Source: Endozoicomonas sp. NE40 (GTDB lineage: Bacteria; Pseudomonadota; Gammaproteobacteria; Pseudomonadales; Endozoicomonadaceae). Taken from it: 64,000 nt of DNA. Shown in pieces: positions 49,767 to 59,351 of this stretch. Below the pieces are notes generated by a model that was not told the origin of the DNA, made no database searches, and was given only the letters and a program-made list of their open reading frames with translations. The translations under genes and the position numbers were made by a program. How positions within the stretch are numbered: position 1 is the stretch's first letter; every line of letters starts with the position of its first letter. The DNA lies in assembly GCF_040549045.1 (NCBI RefSeq), contig NZ_JBEWTB010000002.1, positions 4,514,501-4,578,500 of the forward strand. The letters are read 5' to 3'.

Positions 49767-52700
49767 TTAAGACTTGTCTGGGTGCCTTCGGATTTTGCTG
49801 AAGGCATCTTTCAGGAGTAACTGAACTGTCAGGCTTCTGAGTCTAAGGGCGAGGCCTTTATAAACGGTGCCAGCGAGTGAGCCGGTTGAAATCAGTTGAA
49901 TGCATCTTTCTGTGCTTTTATAAGCGTTGCGCAGAAATTTCGGGTCTTTCTCTTTGTTGATCTGCCATTTCCGAATGCTAAGAAGAGACAGTGCAAGATG
50001 ATACTGGATATTCAGGATGCCATTTTCGATCAGGGGCTGTTCAACCTGGCTTATAAGGGCTTTTCCATCTTCAAACTGCCGTATAAGGATTTCTTCCTGC
50101 TCCGGGTGTTGGGTGCTGTCTCGCTGTAACCAGGAGCGGCCTGTCCAGAGTATGGCGATTGCTTTGTTTATTATGGCCTCCTGCGTCAAGTGGGTACCTA
50201 GGTTCAGGCATTCCAGACTGACGAGTCGGGCATATTTCAAAGCGTTCTCAAAATTGCTAACCGCCTGAACAGATAACTCAATGCTCCTGTCTGCGACAGC
50301 GATTTCACTTGCTTGCTCCATGGCCACTAAGCCAGCCTGTAAATTCAGCAAAGCTTGCATTACGCCATCGTCCGCTCTCGTGGTCAAAAGCCCGTGGCAT
50401 AGGCGGTTGTAGTTGTCCGCTAACGAGATGGTTCCGGACTCATGCCCTAAAATGGAGCGAAGCCAGATGGTGTACTGTCTGGGGATATCAGGATGATTTT
50501 CATCACGCTCATATTCCTGCAGCAGTTGGTGTGCTTTCCGATGGAGGCCTTTAGCAGAGGTTCGGATAATTTTAAGCCCTTCAAGAAGCTGTTGAGCCGC
50601 CTGATTATTCGTTTTCGCAGCCTGTGATTCCATGCGCTGTCGAATGGCCTCTGTATCAATGCCGTCCCTGAAGTCAGCGTATATTTCTTCCAGGGGGTGC
50701 CAGTACTTTTTCATTGTGATATGGGTGTTCAGGCGAGATCTGGCTCCCGGGTCTGCGGGCATGAACTTGCTCAGCCAGTTAGCCCAGGGCATTCTCTCAA
50801 TACGACCATTTTGTATCCAGTAGGCTTCTGGTCCCGGACTCTCGAGAAATACACAGCCATTTAGCGCGGCGACTGTAAGGACAATGACGTAAGTGTCAGG
50901 GACAGGGCTGCCGCCCTGCTCATGAAGAACTTCCCTGAACTCTATATTCCAGTGGGTACCTCTTTCTATTATGTTGCCAGAGTGAAAGAGTCTGGCTACA
51001 GCTTTGGCTACTTTATTTCTGATATTGTCAAAACCTTCTGAGGTGATCCGTTCGCCCTGCACATTACCGTTGTTATCTACTCCGTAATAAATAGCCCCTC
51101 CATCTCCGTTTGCCATACCCGATACGTAGTGCGTGAGTTTATTGCTCTTGCCCGTGATTCTGTCAGCAAGGGTTGTCCTTTTGGATTCCTCGCTCTTAAG
51201 ATGTTTAAAGACAGCTTGTTCATTGCCGGGAAGAGGAGGTTTTTCCCCCTGAATAAAAACAAGATCTGAAGTTTGGCATTTGATTGGTTTGGCGGTTGGG
51301 CGTCTTAATATCTGTTTAAACAGTTTTTCGTCAGATAATACGTTGACCTGCTCGTCTGTCATTATGCAGCAGTTAGGCGAAACATTGCAGGGTTCGGGTG
51401 AGGCATAAATCGTATAACAAAGTGCATTTTCTTCATTATTTTTTTTGATGAAGTTATAGTAGATGTACTGCCCGAAAGAACACATTACTTTTTGCTCAAT
51501 AATCCGCGCCCAGTCGTTGCGGCCTTCTCCCTTGATAGCAGGGCCGCGCACCGTTAGTGTTCCTCCATCACTATTTAATAATGCAGACAGGCATATGGAA
51601 ATTTCCTGTAAATAAGATTCCTTGTCTTTTTTTGTTCCTGTTCCTTTAATGAGCACCTTCAGATGGTCTGGTGGTGGCTGGGCAGCACGGGGTCTGACTT
51701 TTTCCGGGATATTGTTCTGGTTCGTGTTCAAAGAGGCGCTGCTATGACCAGTATCGTTATTTTCGGCAATTGCTTCTGAGGCTGGCAGTTGCTGTTGTAT
51801 ATGCGGCGCTGGTGGAGTCCCGGAAGAAGGGGGAGAGGGGGCGTTGGTTGAGGGTGTGTCGCCATCGGTTAATTCTTTAGTGTCCGCTGTTGTTTCGGAG
51901 CGCTCTGTTTCAGGTTGGTATAATCTGATTCTGACTGGCAGTACGGGGTTTAATGCGCTTTCGGGTTGGCGTGTATGGTCTATTCCCCCTGTGGTCATCT
52001 TTTCTATCAGCCCCTCAAACCAGATGGACTTTCGATTCCGATACTCTTCCGCTGTCATGGTTTCCGTCTGGCCATCTGGAGTGCGGATGGTAACCATCAA
52101 TACGCCGGCGGCATTGTAGCTGAAGATAATGGATCGATGATTATCGTGTACTTCCTGCACCGTTCCCGGAGCCTTAGGGAAGTCATCACACAGGAGTGTC
52201 AGACTGCTGCCATCCTCATCGGTGACGAACAGTGCCGGGCAGTAACCTTTGATGATGACCAGAGCTTTGGAAGGCGGTCCGGCGCGGTCATCGTCCACGT
52301 GAAGGTAAGGCTGGCCATCAGGGCCGGGGAAGAGCCAGAGACGGTCATTCAGGAAAGGAGCGAGGTCAGCTTCTGCGATATAGGGCGTATATCTCTGTCC
52401 GTTTCTTAACAGTTCGGGCTGGCAGTTGTTTCGTCGGGTGCCGTTGCCCGTCTGGTTGTGTGCAGGTAAACGATCAGGGTACGGGTTGCTCTCAGTTACT
52501 TTTTCACTGAAGTCCGGCAGCTCCGGGTCGCCATCCCCGTTATCAACCGATAATGGTTTTGGAATGGACAGAAGTTGGATATAAACCGGACCGTCCTGAG
52601 TGCTGATCTTGTTCAGCCCTCTGGTCAGAGGATAGAAAGGGCCGGTTTCATCAGTGGTACCATAACCTTTGTACTGAGAGGGAAGTTGAATGGCGATGTT

Positions 52701-52961
52701 ATCTGTGTCCGGGGCCAGAGGGTCAGAGATAATTACCCAGTGCTTACTGGCGCAGCTATAAGGGGAAGGCGCTGGCGGCGTGTCTGGCCCGGGAACCAGA
52801 GGATCTTTTTGCGACAGTCTGTAGAGGTCGGCTGCCGGGTCAGCCAGTCCGGGAGGAATAGAAAAATCCGTAGTCAGACCTGCCAGAACATAGTTGACCT
52901 GGAGAAGCAACAGGATGTTGACAAGCCTGCGGAAAAAGGCTTGAGGGCTTCGAAATGCCAT
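49767..52961 (-). CDS. Large exported protein with a Schlafen-like core
   Basis: 1064 residues. A signal-type segment (about 10-29) is followed by an N-terminal region with no known family and a Pro/Thr/Ser-rich linker (about 345-430). Two related lobes then follow. Lobe one (about 445-560) has SALLNSDGG (459-467) and ASPEPC. Lobe two (about 585-740) has ESKRTTL (592-598), YVSGMANGDGG (612-622), GVDNNG (627-632) and NGRIERMPWANW (718-729). The order, spacing and trailing tryptophan motif match the two-lobed core of animal Schlafen proteins; single-lobe AlbA_2 domains are common in bacteria. Of the three acids of the Schlafen nuclease site, Glu592 and Asp629 seem kept but the second Glu is Thr597. 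The C-terminal third is helical, TPR-like. It lies on the opposite strand between rnhB and dnaE. Confidence 0.72.
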   Translation of the reverse strand: MAFRSPQAFFRRLVNILLLLQVNYVLAGLTTDFSIPPGLADPAADLYRLSQKDPLVPGPDTPPAPSPYSCASKHWVIISDPLAPDTDNIAIQLPSQYKGYGTTDETGPFYPLTRGLNKISTQDGPVYIQLLSIPKPLSVDNGDGDPELPDFSEKVTESNPYPDRLPAHNQTGNGTRRNNCQPELLRNGQRYTPYIAEADLAPFLNDRLWLFPGPDGQPYLHVDDDRAGPPSKALVIIKGYCPALFVTDEDGSSLTLLCDDFPKAPGTVQEVHDNHRSIIFSYNAAGVLMVTIRTPDGQTETMTAEEYRNRKSIWFEGLIEKMTTGGIDHTRQPESALNPVLPVRIRLYQPETERSETTADTKELTDGDTPSTNAPSPPSSGTPPAPHIQQQLPASEAIAENNDTGHSSASLNTNQNNIPEKVRPRAAQPPPDHLKVLIKGTGTKKDKESYLQEISICLSALLNSDGGTLTVRGPAIKGEGRNDWARIIEQKVMCSFGQYIYYNFIKKNNEENALCYTIYASPEPCNVSPNCCIMTDEQVNVLSDEKLFKQILRRPTAKPIKCQTSDLVFIQGEKPPLPGNEQAVFKHLKSEESKRTTLADRITGKSNKLTHYVSGMANGDGGAIYYGVDNNGNVQGERITSEGFDNIRNKVAKAVARLFHSGNIIERGTHWNIEFREVLHEQGGSPVPDTYVIVLTVAALNGCVFLESPGPEAYWIQNGRIERMPWANWLSKFMPADPGARSRLNTHITMKKYWHPLEEIYADFRDGIDTEAIRQRMESQAAKTNNQAAQQLLEGLKIIRTSAKGLHRKAHQLLQEYERDENHPDIPRQYTIWLRSILGHESGTISLADNYNRLCHGLLTTRADDGVMQALLNLQAGLVAMEQASEIAVADRSIELSVQAVSNFENALKYARLVSLECLNLGTHLTQEAIINKAIAILWTGRSWLQRDSTQHPEQEEILIRQFEDGKALISQVEQPLIENGILNIQYHLALSLLSIRKWQINKEKDPKFLRNAYKSTERCIQLISTGSLAGTVYKGLALRLRSLTVQLLLKDAFSKIRRHPDKS

Positions 52962-53234
52962 TTCAGGTCTTACTATTGTTATATCGTTTGTAAGATTGGT
53001 CAGGTTAGACCAATACAGGGTTATGACAAGTTCTGTTTACAGGCGACTTCCTGCTGGAAAAACAAGTGGCTGTTTTCCTGACTACAGGCTTCACAATGAA
53101 GCTCTCTGGCGACATCAGGTTAACGGATTATTATTCGGGCCTCATGTTCTGCCTGGTTGCTCAATGTCAGGGCTGGAGAACAGTCCGGCAGAGCTGTTAA
53201 ACTGGTGTTTTACGGTTTCTGGTTTCCTACCCCC

Positions 53235-56200
53235 ATGTCCGCACGTTTTATACACCTGAGATTACATACCGAATTTTCCCTGAGTGATGGATTGGTCCGG
53301 GTCAAGCCTTTGATCAAGGCGGCTTCGGAGGCAGGCTTTCCTGCTATAGCGGTTACGGATCAGTCGAATCTGTGCTCGCTGGTGAAGTTTTACAGTGGTG
53401 CTCAGGGAGCGGGTCTCAAGCCCGTCAGTGGTGCAGACCTGTGGATTGCCCACAGTGACCCGGAGCTGGAACCGGTTCGGGTGGTACTGCTGTCCATGAA
53501 TGAAAAAGGTTATCGAAACTTGACCGAGCTGATCTCCCAATCCTTCCTTGAGAACCAGGTGCATGGCAGAGCCATCGTTAAACGTGAGTGGATCAGGGAG
53601 AAGTCTGAGGGTTTGATTGCCCTGTCTGGTGCTAAAGACGGCGATGTAGGGCAGGCGATTATTAACGGTAATCTGCCTCTGGCGGAACAGCTGGCCCGTG
53701 AGTGGATGGAAGTGTTTCCGGATCGATATTATCTGGAGCTGCACCGAACCAATCGAACCGGCGACGAGGAGTGTGTACACGGTTCAGTGGCGCTGGCAGA
53801 AAAACTGGGCTGCCCGGTAGTCGCGACCAATGATGTCATGTTCCTGACCCGTGAAGAGTTTGAAGCCCACGAGTCCAGAGTGTGTATTGGCGAGAGTATG
53901 ACGCTGGACGATCCACGTCGTATAAAGCGCTACAGTGAGGAGCAGTATCTCAAATCGGAAGACGAGATGCTTGAGCTGTTCTCGGACATTCCTGAGGCCA
54001 TTGAGAATACCGTTGAGATTGCCCGGCGCTGTTCGGTCTATGTGCATCTGGGGGAATACTTCCTGCCGGAATTTCCGGTACCGGAAGGCATGACCATGGA
54101 TGAGTATTTCCGCAAGTTTTCCCACGATGGTCTGACTGAACGCCTGCGGTTTATTTTGAAGCCGGACGATCCTGAGTACGCTGAAAAAGAAAAGATTTAT
54201 CGGGATCGTCTCGATTTCGAGTTGGATATCATTCTGCAGATGGGTTTCCCCGGCTATTTCCTGATCGTAATGGACTTTATCCAGTGGTCCAAGAATAACG
54301 GCATTCCGGTAGGTCCCGGGCGGGGTTCCGGTGCTGGTTCCCTGGTGGCTTATGCCCAGCAGATTACCGATCTGGACCCGATTCAGTACGACCTGCTGTT
54401 CGAACGGTTTCTGAACCCGGAACGTGTTTCCATGCCTGACTTTGACGTCGATTTCTGCATGGACGGACGGGACAAGGTGATTGATTACGTTGCCCAGACC
54501 TACGGGCGTAATGCGGTTTCCCAGATCATTACCTTTGGTACCATGGCTGCCAAAGCGGTAGTGCGTGATGTAGCGAGGGTTCAGGGCAAGTCCTTTGGCC
54601 TGGCTGATAAACTGTCCAAGCTGATTCCCTTTGAAGTCGGCATGACCCTGAACAAGGCCTATGAGCAGGAAGGCATGTTACGTGACTTTCTGGAAGGGGA
54701 TGAGCAGGCCCGGGAAATCTGGGAGATGGCGCTGAAGCTGGAGGGTGTTACCCGGAACGTAGGTAAGCACGCCGGTGGTGTGGTGATTGCGCCGACCAAA
54801 CTGACCGACTTTGCCCCCCTGTATTGTGACGAACACGGTCAGGGTGTAGTGACCCAGTTCGACAAGAATGATGTGGAATCAGCGGGTCTGGTCAAGTTCG
54901 ACTTCCTGGGTCTGCGAACCCTGACCATCATCGACTGGGCGCTGAAAATGATTAACCCCCGTCGTCAGCAAAGGGGTGAAGAGCCGCTGGATATTATGCA
55001 GATCGACCTGGAAGACAAGACTTCCTACGATATGCTCAAGCGCGCTGAAACTACCGCAGTATTCCAGCTCGAATCCCGTGGTATGAAGGACCTGATTAAA
55101 CGACTTCTGCCTGACTGTTTCGAAGACATTATCGCACTGGTGGCACTGTTCCGTCCCGGGCCTTTGCAGTCGGGCATGGTAGATAACTTTATTAACCGCA
55201 AGCACGGGCGTGAAGAGTTGTCGTTCCCGGATGCCCAGTACCAGCACGAATGGTTGAAGCCAATTCTGCAGCCCACCTACGGCATTATTCTGTATCAGGA
55301 GCAGGTAATGCAGATCGCTCAGGTACTGGCAGGCTATACCCTTGGTGGTGCAGACATGCTGCGCCGGGCGATGGGTAAGAAAAAGCCGGAAGAGATGGCC
55401 AAGCAGCGTTCCATATTTGAGAAAGGGGCGATAGAGCAGGGTATTGATGGCGAGCTGGCCATGAAAATCTTCGACCTGGTGGAGAAGTTCGCCGGTTATG
55501 GTTTTAACAAATCCCACTCGGCGGCTTATGCGCTGGTGTCCTATCAGACTCTTTGGCTGAAGGCCCATTACCCTGCGGAGTTTATGGCGGCGGTGATGAG
55601 TTCAGATATGCAAAACACCGACAAGGTCGTGACCTTTATTGAAGAGTGTCGGGATATAGGGTTGACCGTTCTGCCGCCGAACGTAAACAGTGGCGAATAC
55701 ATGTTTGGCGTTAACGACGACGGGCATATTGTCTATGGGCTGGGTGCGATCAAGGGGGTTGGTGAAGGCCCGATTGAAGCCATTGTTGAAGCACGGCAGG
55801 AAGGCGGTGACTTCAAAGACCTGTTCGATTTCTGTGAGCGTGCTGATGCCAAGCGTATCAACAAGCGTGTGCTGGAGGCGCTGATTCGTTCTGGCGCCCT
55901 GGACCTGATGGGGCCAAGGCCCGGGGCGAAAAAAACGCTGAATTTTAACCGGGCCGTACTGGAAGCCAGTCAGGCTGAGGCAATTAAGGCAGCTGATCAG
56001 GCAGCAAAGAGTTTTGATTCCGGTCACAGCGATCTGTTTGGTGCATTGGTGCCAGCTGGTGAAGAGAATGTGTACGACAGTTATCAGTCGGTGTCAGAGT
56101 GGACTGACAAGTTTCGCCTGAGTGGTGAAAAGGATACCCTTGGGCTGTACCTGACCGGTCACCCGATTGATGAATACGAGCAGGAAATAAAGCACTTTAT

Positions 56201-56744
56201 CCGTAACCGGATAAAAGACCTGCAGCCAGCCCGTGGGGATACCCAGAATATTGCCGGACTGGTCGTGGCTATGCGGGTTATGAAGAACAAGCGTGGTGAC
56301 AAAATGTGCTTTATCACCCTGGATGATCGTACCGGTCGAATAGAGGTGTCTATTTTTGCCGACGTCTTTGAGCAGTTTCATGATTTGCTCAAGATGGATG
56401 CTGTGATAGTCGTCGAAGGCGAGGTCACCCACGATGACTATTCCGGCAGTCTGAAAGTGAGAACCAGAAAAATACTGAATATTGTGGATGCCCGCAGCCA
56501 TTACGCGCGTCAGATTGTTTTGCAACTGGACGCTGAACAGATGGATCGTGGTTTTAATCAGCGTCTTTCCGGTTTGTTGCAGCAGCATCCGGGGCGTTTG
56601 CCAGTGCAGATCGACTATAGTCGTGATGACGCGTCTGCCAGCATGATTCTGGGTGAAAAATGGAATGTCAGCCCAAGTGACGACCTGGTTCTCAGTCTTC
56701 GGCAGTGGCTGGGTAAAGGCGCAGCAAAAATCGAATATCGGTAG
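53235..56744 (+). CDS. dnaE: DNA polymerase III alpha subunit
   Basis: The 1169-residue replicative polymerase. The ATG at 53235 gives MSARFIHLRLHTEFSLSDG, opening the PHP domain; an upstream TTG would add 26 residues before this conserved start. The catalytic aspartates are in MPDFDVDFCMDGRDKVIDYV near residue 401 and in the palm segment around FDFLGLRTL. The GPGRGSGAGSLVAY, HAGGVVIAP, FINRKHGREEL and FNKSHSAAYALVSYQTLWLKAHYP blocks are intact. The OB domain and tau-binding C-terminus follow. Full length (E. coli 1160). The ribosome binding site is weak. A terminator follows. Confidence 0.97.
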   Translation: MSARFIHLRLHTEFSLSDGLVRVKPLIKAASEAGFPAIAVTDQSNLCSLVKFYSGAQGAGLKPVSGADLWIAHSDPELEPVRVVLLSMNEKGYRNLTELISQSFLENQVHGRAIVKREWIREKSEGLIALSGAKDGDVGQAIINGNLPLAEQLAREWMEVFPDRYYLELHRTNRTGDEECVHGSVALAEKLGCPVVATNDVMFLTREEFEAHESRVCIGESMTLDDPRRIKRYSEEQYLKSEDEMLELFSDIPEAIENTVEIARRCSVYVHLGEYFLPEFPVPEGMTMDEYFRKFSHDGLTERLRFILKPDDPEYAEKEKIYRDRLDFELDIILQMGFPGYFLIVMDFIQWSKNNGIPVGPGRGSGAGSLVAYAQQITDLDPIQYDLLFERFLNPERVSMPDFDVDFCMDGRDKVIDYVAQTYGRNAVSQIITFGTMAAKAVVRDVARVQGKSFGLADKLSKLIPFEVGMTLNKAYEQEGMLRDFLEGDEQAREIWEMALKLEGVTRNVGKHAGGVVIAPTKLTDFAPLYCDEHGQGVVTQFDKNDVESAGLVKFDFLGLRTLTIIDWALKMINPRRQQRGEEPLDIMQIDLEDKTSYDMLKRAETTAVFQLESRGMKDLIKRLLPDCFEDIIALVALFRPGPLQSGMVDNFINRKHGREELSFPDAQYQHEWLKPILQPTYGIILYQEQVMQIAQVLAGYTLGGADMLRRAMGKKKPEEMAKQRSIFEKGAIEQGIDGELAMKIFDLVEKFAGYGFNKSHSAAYALVSYQTLWLKAHYPAEFMAAVMSSDMQNTDKVVTFIEECRDIGLTVLPPNVNSGEYMFGVNDDGHIVYGLGAIKGVGEGPIEAIVEARQEGGDFKDLFDFCERADAKRINKRVLEALIRSGALDLMGPRPGAKKTLNFNRAVLEASQAEAIKAADQAAKSFDSGHSDLFGALVPAGEENVYDSYQSVSEWTDKFRLSGEKDTLGLYLTGHPIDEYEQEIKHFIRNRIKDLQPARGDTQNIAGLVVAMRVMKNKRGDKMCFITLDDRTGRIEVSIFADVFEQFHDLLKMDAVIVVEGEVTHDDYSGSLKVRTRKILNIVDARSHYARQIVLQLDAEQMDRGFNQRLSGLLQQHPGRLPVQIDYSRDDASASMILGEKWNVSPSDDLVLSLRQWLGKGAAKIEYR

Positions 56745-56752
56745 GTTGAATT

Positions 56753-56791
56753 TTCTCCCCCTGACGTTGTATCAGGACTTCAGGGGGAGAA
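56753..56791 (+). terminator. dnaE terminator
   Basis: Perfect 12-bp stem TTCTCCCCCTGA / TCAGGGGGAGAA with a 15-base loop, 9 bases after the stop, followed by CGTTTCTTC. Confidence 0.75.
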
Positions 56792-56905
56792 CGTTTCTTC
56801 AGCTGATATTTTGATAGCAGAACTAACTCTATTGTTATGAACTCTTCGTTTATTTTCTGGCTCTAAGCAGACGATATAAAGTCGTGTTTTTGCTGGAGTT
56901 TATTA

Positions 56906-58201
56906 ATGGAATCATCAATACAGGGAACGTCGCCAAAGACAGGGTTTCTGGTAAAAGAATTTAAACAGGCAGGTGTCAGAAGTGGAGCTTCTGTAGCTGG
57001 AAAAACGGTGCATATTCATGAACCGAATGTTGCTGGTCTGGTTGATGGGGCGGCCGGGTCTACTGTCATTGGTTCAACCATAGAGAATAGATCGTCTGAA
57101 GTTTTGGCCAGCCGGATGGCTGGATTAGAAGTGGCTGACACTGAAGGCATTGCAGAAAAACCGCCTGAACCATTGATTTTGAGTAACCACTCAAGCCCTC
57201 AGGCTGCATTGAAATCTTTATCAGGTTTGGGTATCGGGCAATGGCTGGGCTATGGAGCCTGGAGTGAGGTCTATAAAGCTGAGAGGGCCGGTGATAAGCT
57301 TCAGGCAGTAAAGATTAATTCAAAAACAAATAAAGACCACAGGTATTTGCAAGCCAATCCCAATAAATACGATGTGGCTGCTCTTTGGTTGCCAGATAAT
57401 CCAAATTTAATGAAAACCTATGCTGTTCTGGTTGCCTCAAAGTCAAATCCGAATCATTGTGGCATGATCTATCACCCTGATCAGTTACCTGCAGGTGCTA
57501 TGAAGTCTCTTTACATAGCAGCCGTTGTTTCAGAATTTGTCGTTGGAGAGACTCTGGATAAAATCATAAAGAACTATCGAATCCACCACGATCACCTGAT
57601 CGATATTGCCCGGAAGTTAGCAGGAGCGCTTGCCCATATGCATAAACACGGCTTCACTCATCGTGATGTCAGCCCCCGGAATATTATCTATCATCCGGAA
57701 AATGGGCTAAAGCTGATTGATATGGGAAGCATGATAAAAACAGTTGGAAAGGCTGATTCTTATATTGGCACCACTCAACTTCTTGCAGTTGATGGCTATA
57801 ATCCCAATCGTGTCAATAAGCCTGATGGTGTTAACTATGATGCAAAAGCTCTGGATAGCTGGGAGTTGGGTTGTGTTTTGCTTTATTGTATGACAGGGAA
57901 GTATATAAATTATTACAGACCTTTCATTGACGACTTTAAGAATTATGAGTGTGGGGGAGGTAACTCAGAATATGCTACGCACTTTGTCAGGAAAAATGAC
58001 TCACAGAAAAAAAGAATTATTCTGAATCATCTGAAGCCTGAATTGATACAGAAAGGTATACACCCGAAATTTATGAATATTGTGCTTGAGCTTCTCAGGG
58101 AAAATCCTGCTGAAAGGCCTTCTGCTGAAGACGTTGAAAAGCGGTTGGGCAGCTTGCAGGGCAATGATAACAGGGAAGGAGCAAAGTCTACTGAAGTCTG
58201 A
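56906..58201 (+). CDS. Eukaryotic-like serine/threonine protein kinase
   Basis: A 431-residue soluble kinase. The first 100 residues are polar with no known domain. The kinase domain (about 108-415) has a glycine loop LGYGAWSEV (114-122), the ATP lysine AVK (Lys136), the catalytic loop HRDVSPRN (His252, Asp254, Asn259), DMG instead of DFG (272-274), and the DSWELG helix (about 317-322). All catalytic residues are present, so it should be active. There is no transmembrane segment, PASTA or other sensor domain, unlike typical bacterial Hanks kinases. The lack of a sensor and the long polar N-terminus would fit a translocated effector (inference). It sits alone between dnaE and accA. Confidence 0.83.
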   Translation: MESSIQGTSPKTGFLVKEFKQAGVRSGASVAGKTVHIHEPNVAGLVDGAAGSTVIGSTIENRSSEVLASRMAGLEVADTEGIAEKPPEPLILSNHSSPQAALKSLSGLGIGQWLGYGAWSEVYKAERAGDKLQAVKINSKTNKDHRYLQANPNKYDVAALWLPDNPNLMKTYAVLVASKSNPNHCGMIYHPDQLPAGAMKSLYIAAVVSEFVVGETLDKIIKNYRIHHDHLIDIARKLAGALAHMHKHGFTHRDVSPRNIIYHPENGLKLIDMGSMIKTVGKADSYIGTTQLLAVDGYNPNRVNKPDGVNYDAKALDSWELGCVLLYCMTGKYINYYRPFIDDFKNYECGGGNSEYATHFVRKNDSQKKRIILNHLKPELIQKGIHPKFMNIVLELLRENPAERPSAEDVEKRLGSLQGNDNREGAKSTEV

Positions 58202-58400
58202 CATTTTCAGGTAGTCTGGCATATTGAATAGCTCGACCATCGGCCTGCTCTGCCACCTGTCTCTCCAGAGTGCAAAGCCTGAGCTTACGAAGAATTACGC
58301 TTTTTAACTCGACTTTTCAGTGTTGTTTACGTATTTTTTGCAGTAGTTGGTATTGGCGATAAACGCCTGTTGCCATGACAGCCTGCAATAAGTGGATTTC

Positions 58401-59351
58401 ATGAACCCGAATTATCTGGAATTTGAACAGCCGATCGCTGAACTGGAAGCGAAAATCGAAGAGCTGCGCCTGGTCAGCAGTGATGCGGAGCTGAATATTA
58501 CTGAAGAAATCAGCAATCTGCAGGAGAAGTGTAACACTCTGACCCGGCAGATTTTTTCTGACCTGTCCCCCTGGCAGGTAGCCCAGCTGGCACGTCACCC
58601 TCGTCGCCCTTATACGCTGGATTATGTTAAGCACCTGTTTACCGAGTTTGATGAGCTGCACGGTGACCGGCACTTTGCTGATGATCCGTCCATTGTCGGT
58701 GGAATGGCTCGTTTTAACGGCCGGCCGGTGATGGTGATTGGTCATCAGAAGGGCAGGGAAATTGAAGAAAAGGTTCGCCGTAATTTCGGTATGCCTAAAC
58801 CGGAAGGCTATCGCAAAGCCTGCCGCCTGATGGAAATGGCAGAGCGGTTTAATATGCCGATCCTGACCTTTATTGATACGCCGGGCGCCTATCCGGGCAT
58901 TGGTGCGGAAGAACGTGGTCAGAGTGAGGCCATTGCCTACAATCTGGCGGTGATGTCCCGTCTGAAGGTGCCGGTTATCTCGACAGTGATCGGAGAAGGC
59001 GGTTCCGGTGGGGCGCTGGCTATTGGTGTCTGCGACTCGCTGGTGATGTTGGGGTATTCCACCTATTCCGTTATCTCGCCTGAAGGTTGTGCCTCGATTC
59101 TCTGGAAAAAGGCAGAATATGCCTCTGTGGCCGCTGAAGCCATGGGCGTAACCGCAGAGCGCCTGAAAGAGCTGGGTCTGGTGGATCATCTGGTGCCTGA
59201 GCCGCTGGGTGGCGCTCATCGCAGTCAGGATGTTGCAGCCGCCAGTCTGGGCGAGGTGCTGGGTGCCGAACTGGATCGCCTGTGCAAGCTGGATATCGAC
59301 ACCCTGCTGGATCAGCGTTACAAGCGCATCAGGGACTACGGTTCTGTTTGA
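58401..59351 (+). CDS. accA: Acetyl-CoA carboxylase carboxyltransferase subunit alpha
   Basis: A 316-residue subunit that, with AccD, transfers CO2 from biotin to acetyl-CoA to make malonyl-CoA. The ATG at 58401 gives MNPNYLEFEQPIAELEAKIEELR; a GTG 3 codons earlier is possible. Seen: WQVAQLARHPRRPYTLDYV, FDELHGDRHFADDPSIVGG, VMVIGHQKGREIEEKVRRNFGMPKPEGYRKA, FIDTPGAYPGIGAEERGQSEAIA and IGEGGSGGALAIGV. Full length (E. coli 319). The stop overlaps the tilS start (TGATG). Confidence 0.97.
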   Translation: MNPNYLEFEQPIAELEAKIEELRLVSSDAELNITEEISNLQEKCNTLTRQIFSDLSPWQVAQLARHPRRPYTLDYVKHLFTEFDELHGDRHFADDPSIVGGMARFNGRPVMVIGHQKGREIEEKVRRNFGMPKPEGYRKACRLMEMAERFNMPILTFIDTPGAYPGIGAEERGQSEAIAYNLAVMSRLKVPVISTVIGEGGSGGALAIGVCDSLVMLGYSTYSVISPEGCASILWKKAEYASVAAEAMGVTAERLKELGLVDHLVPEPLGGAHRSQDVAAASLGEVLGAELDRLCKLDIDTLLDQRYKRIRDYGSV

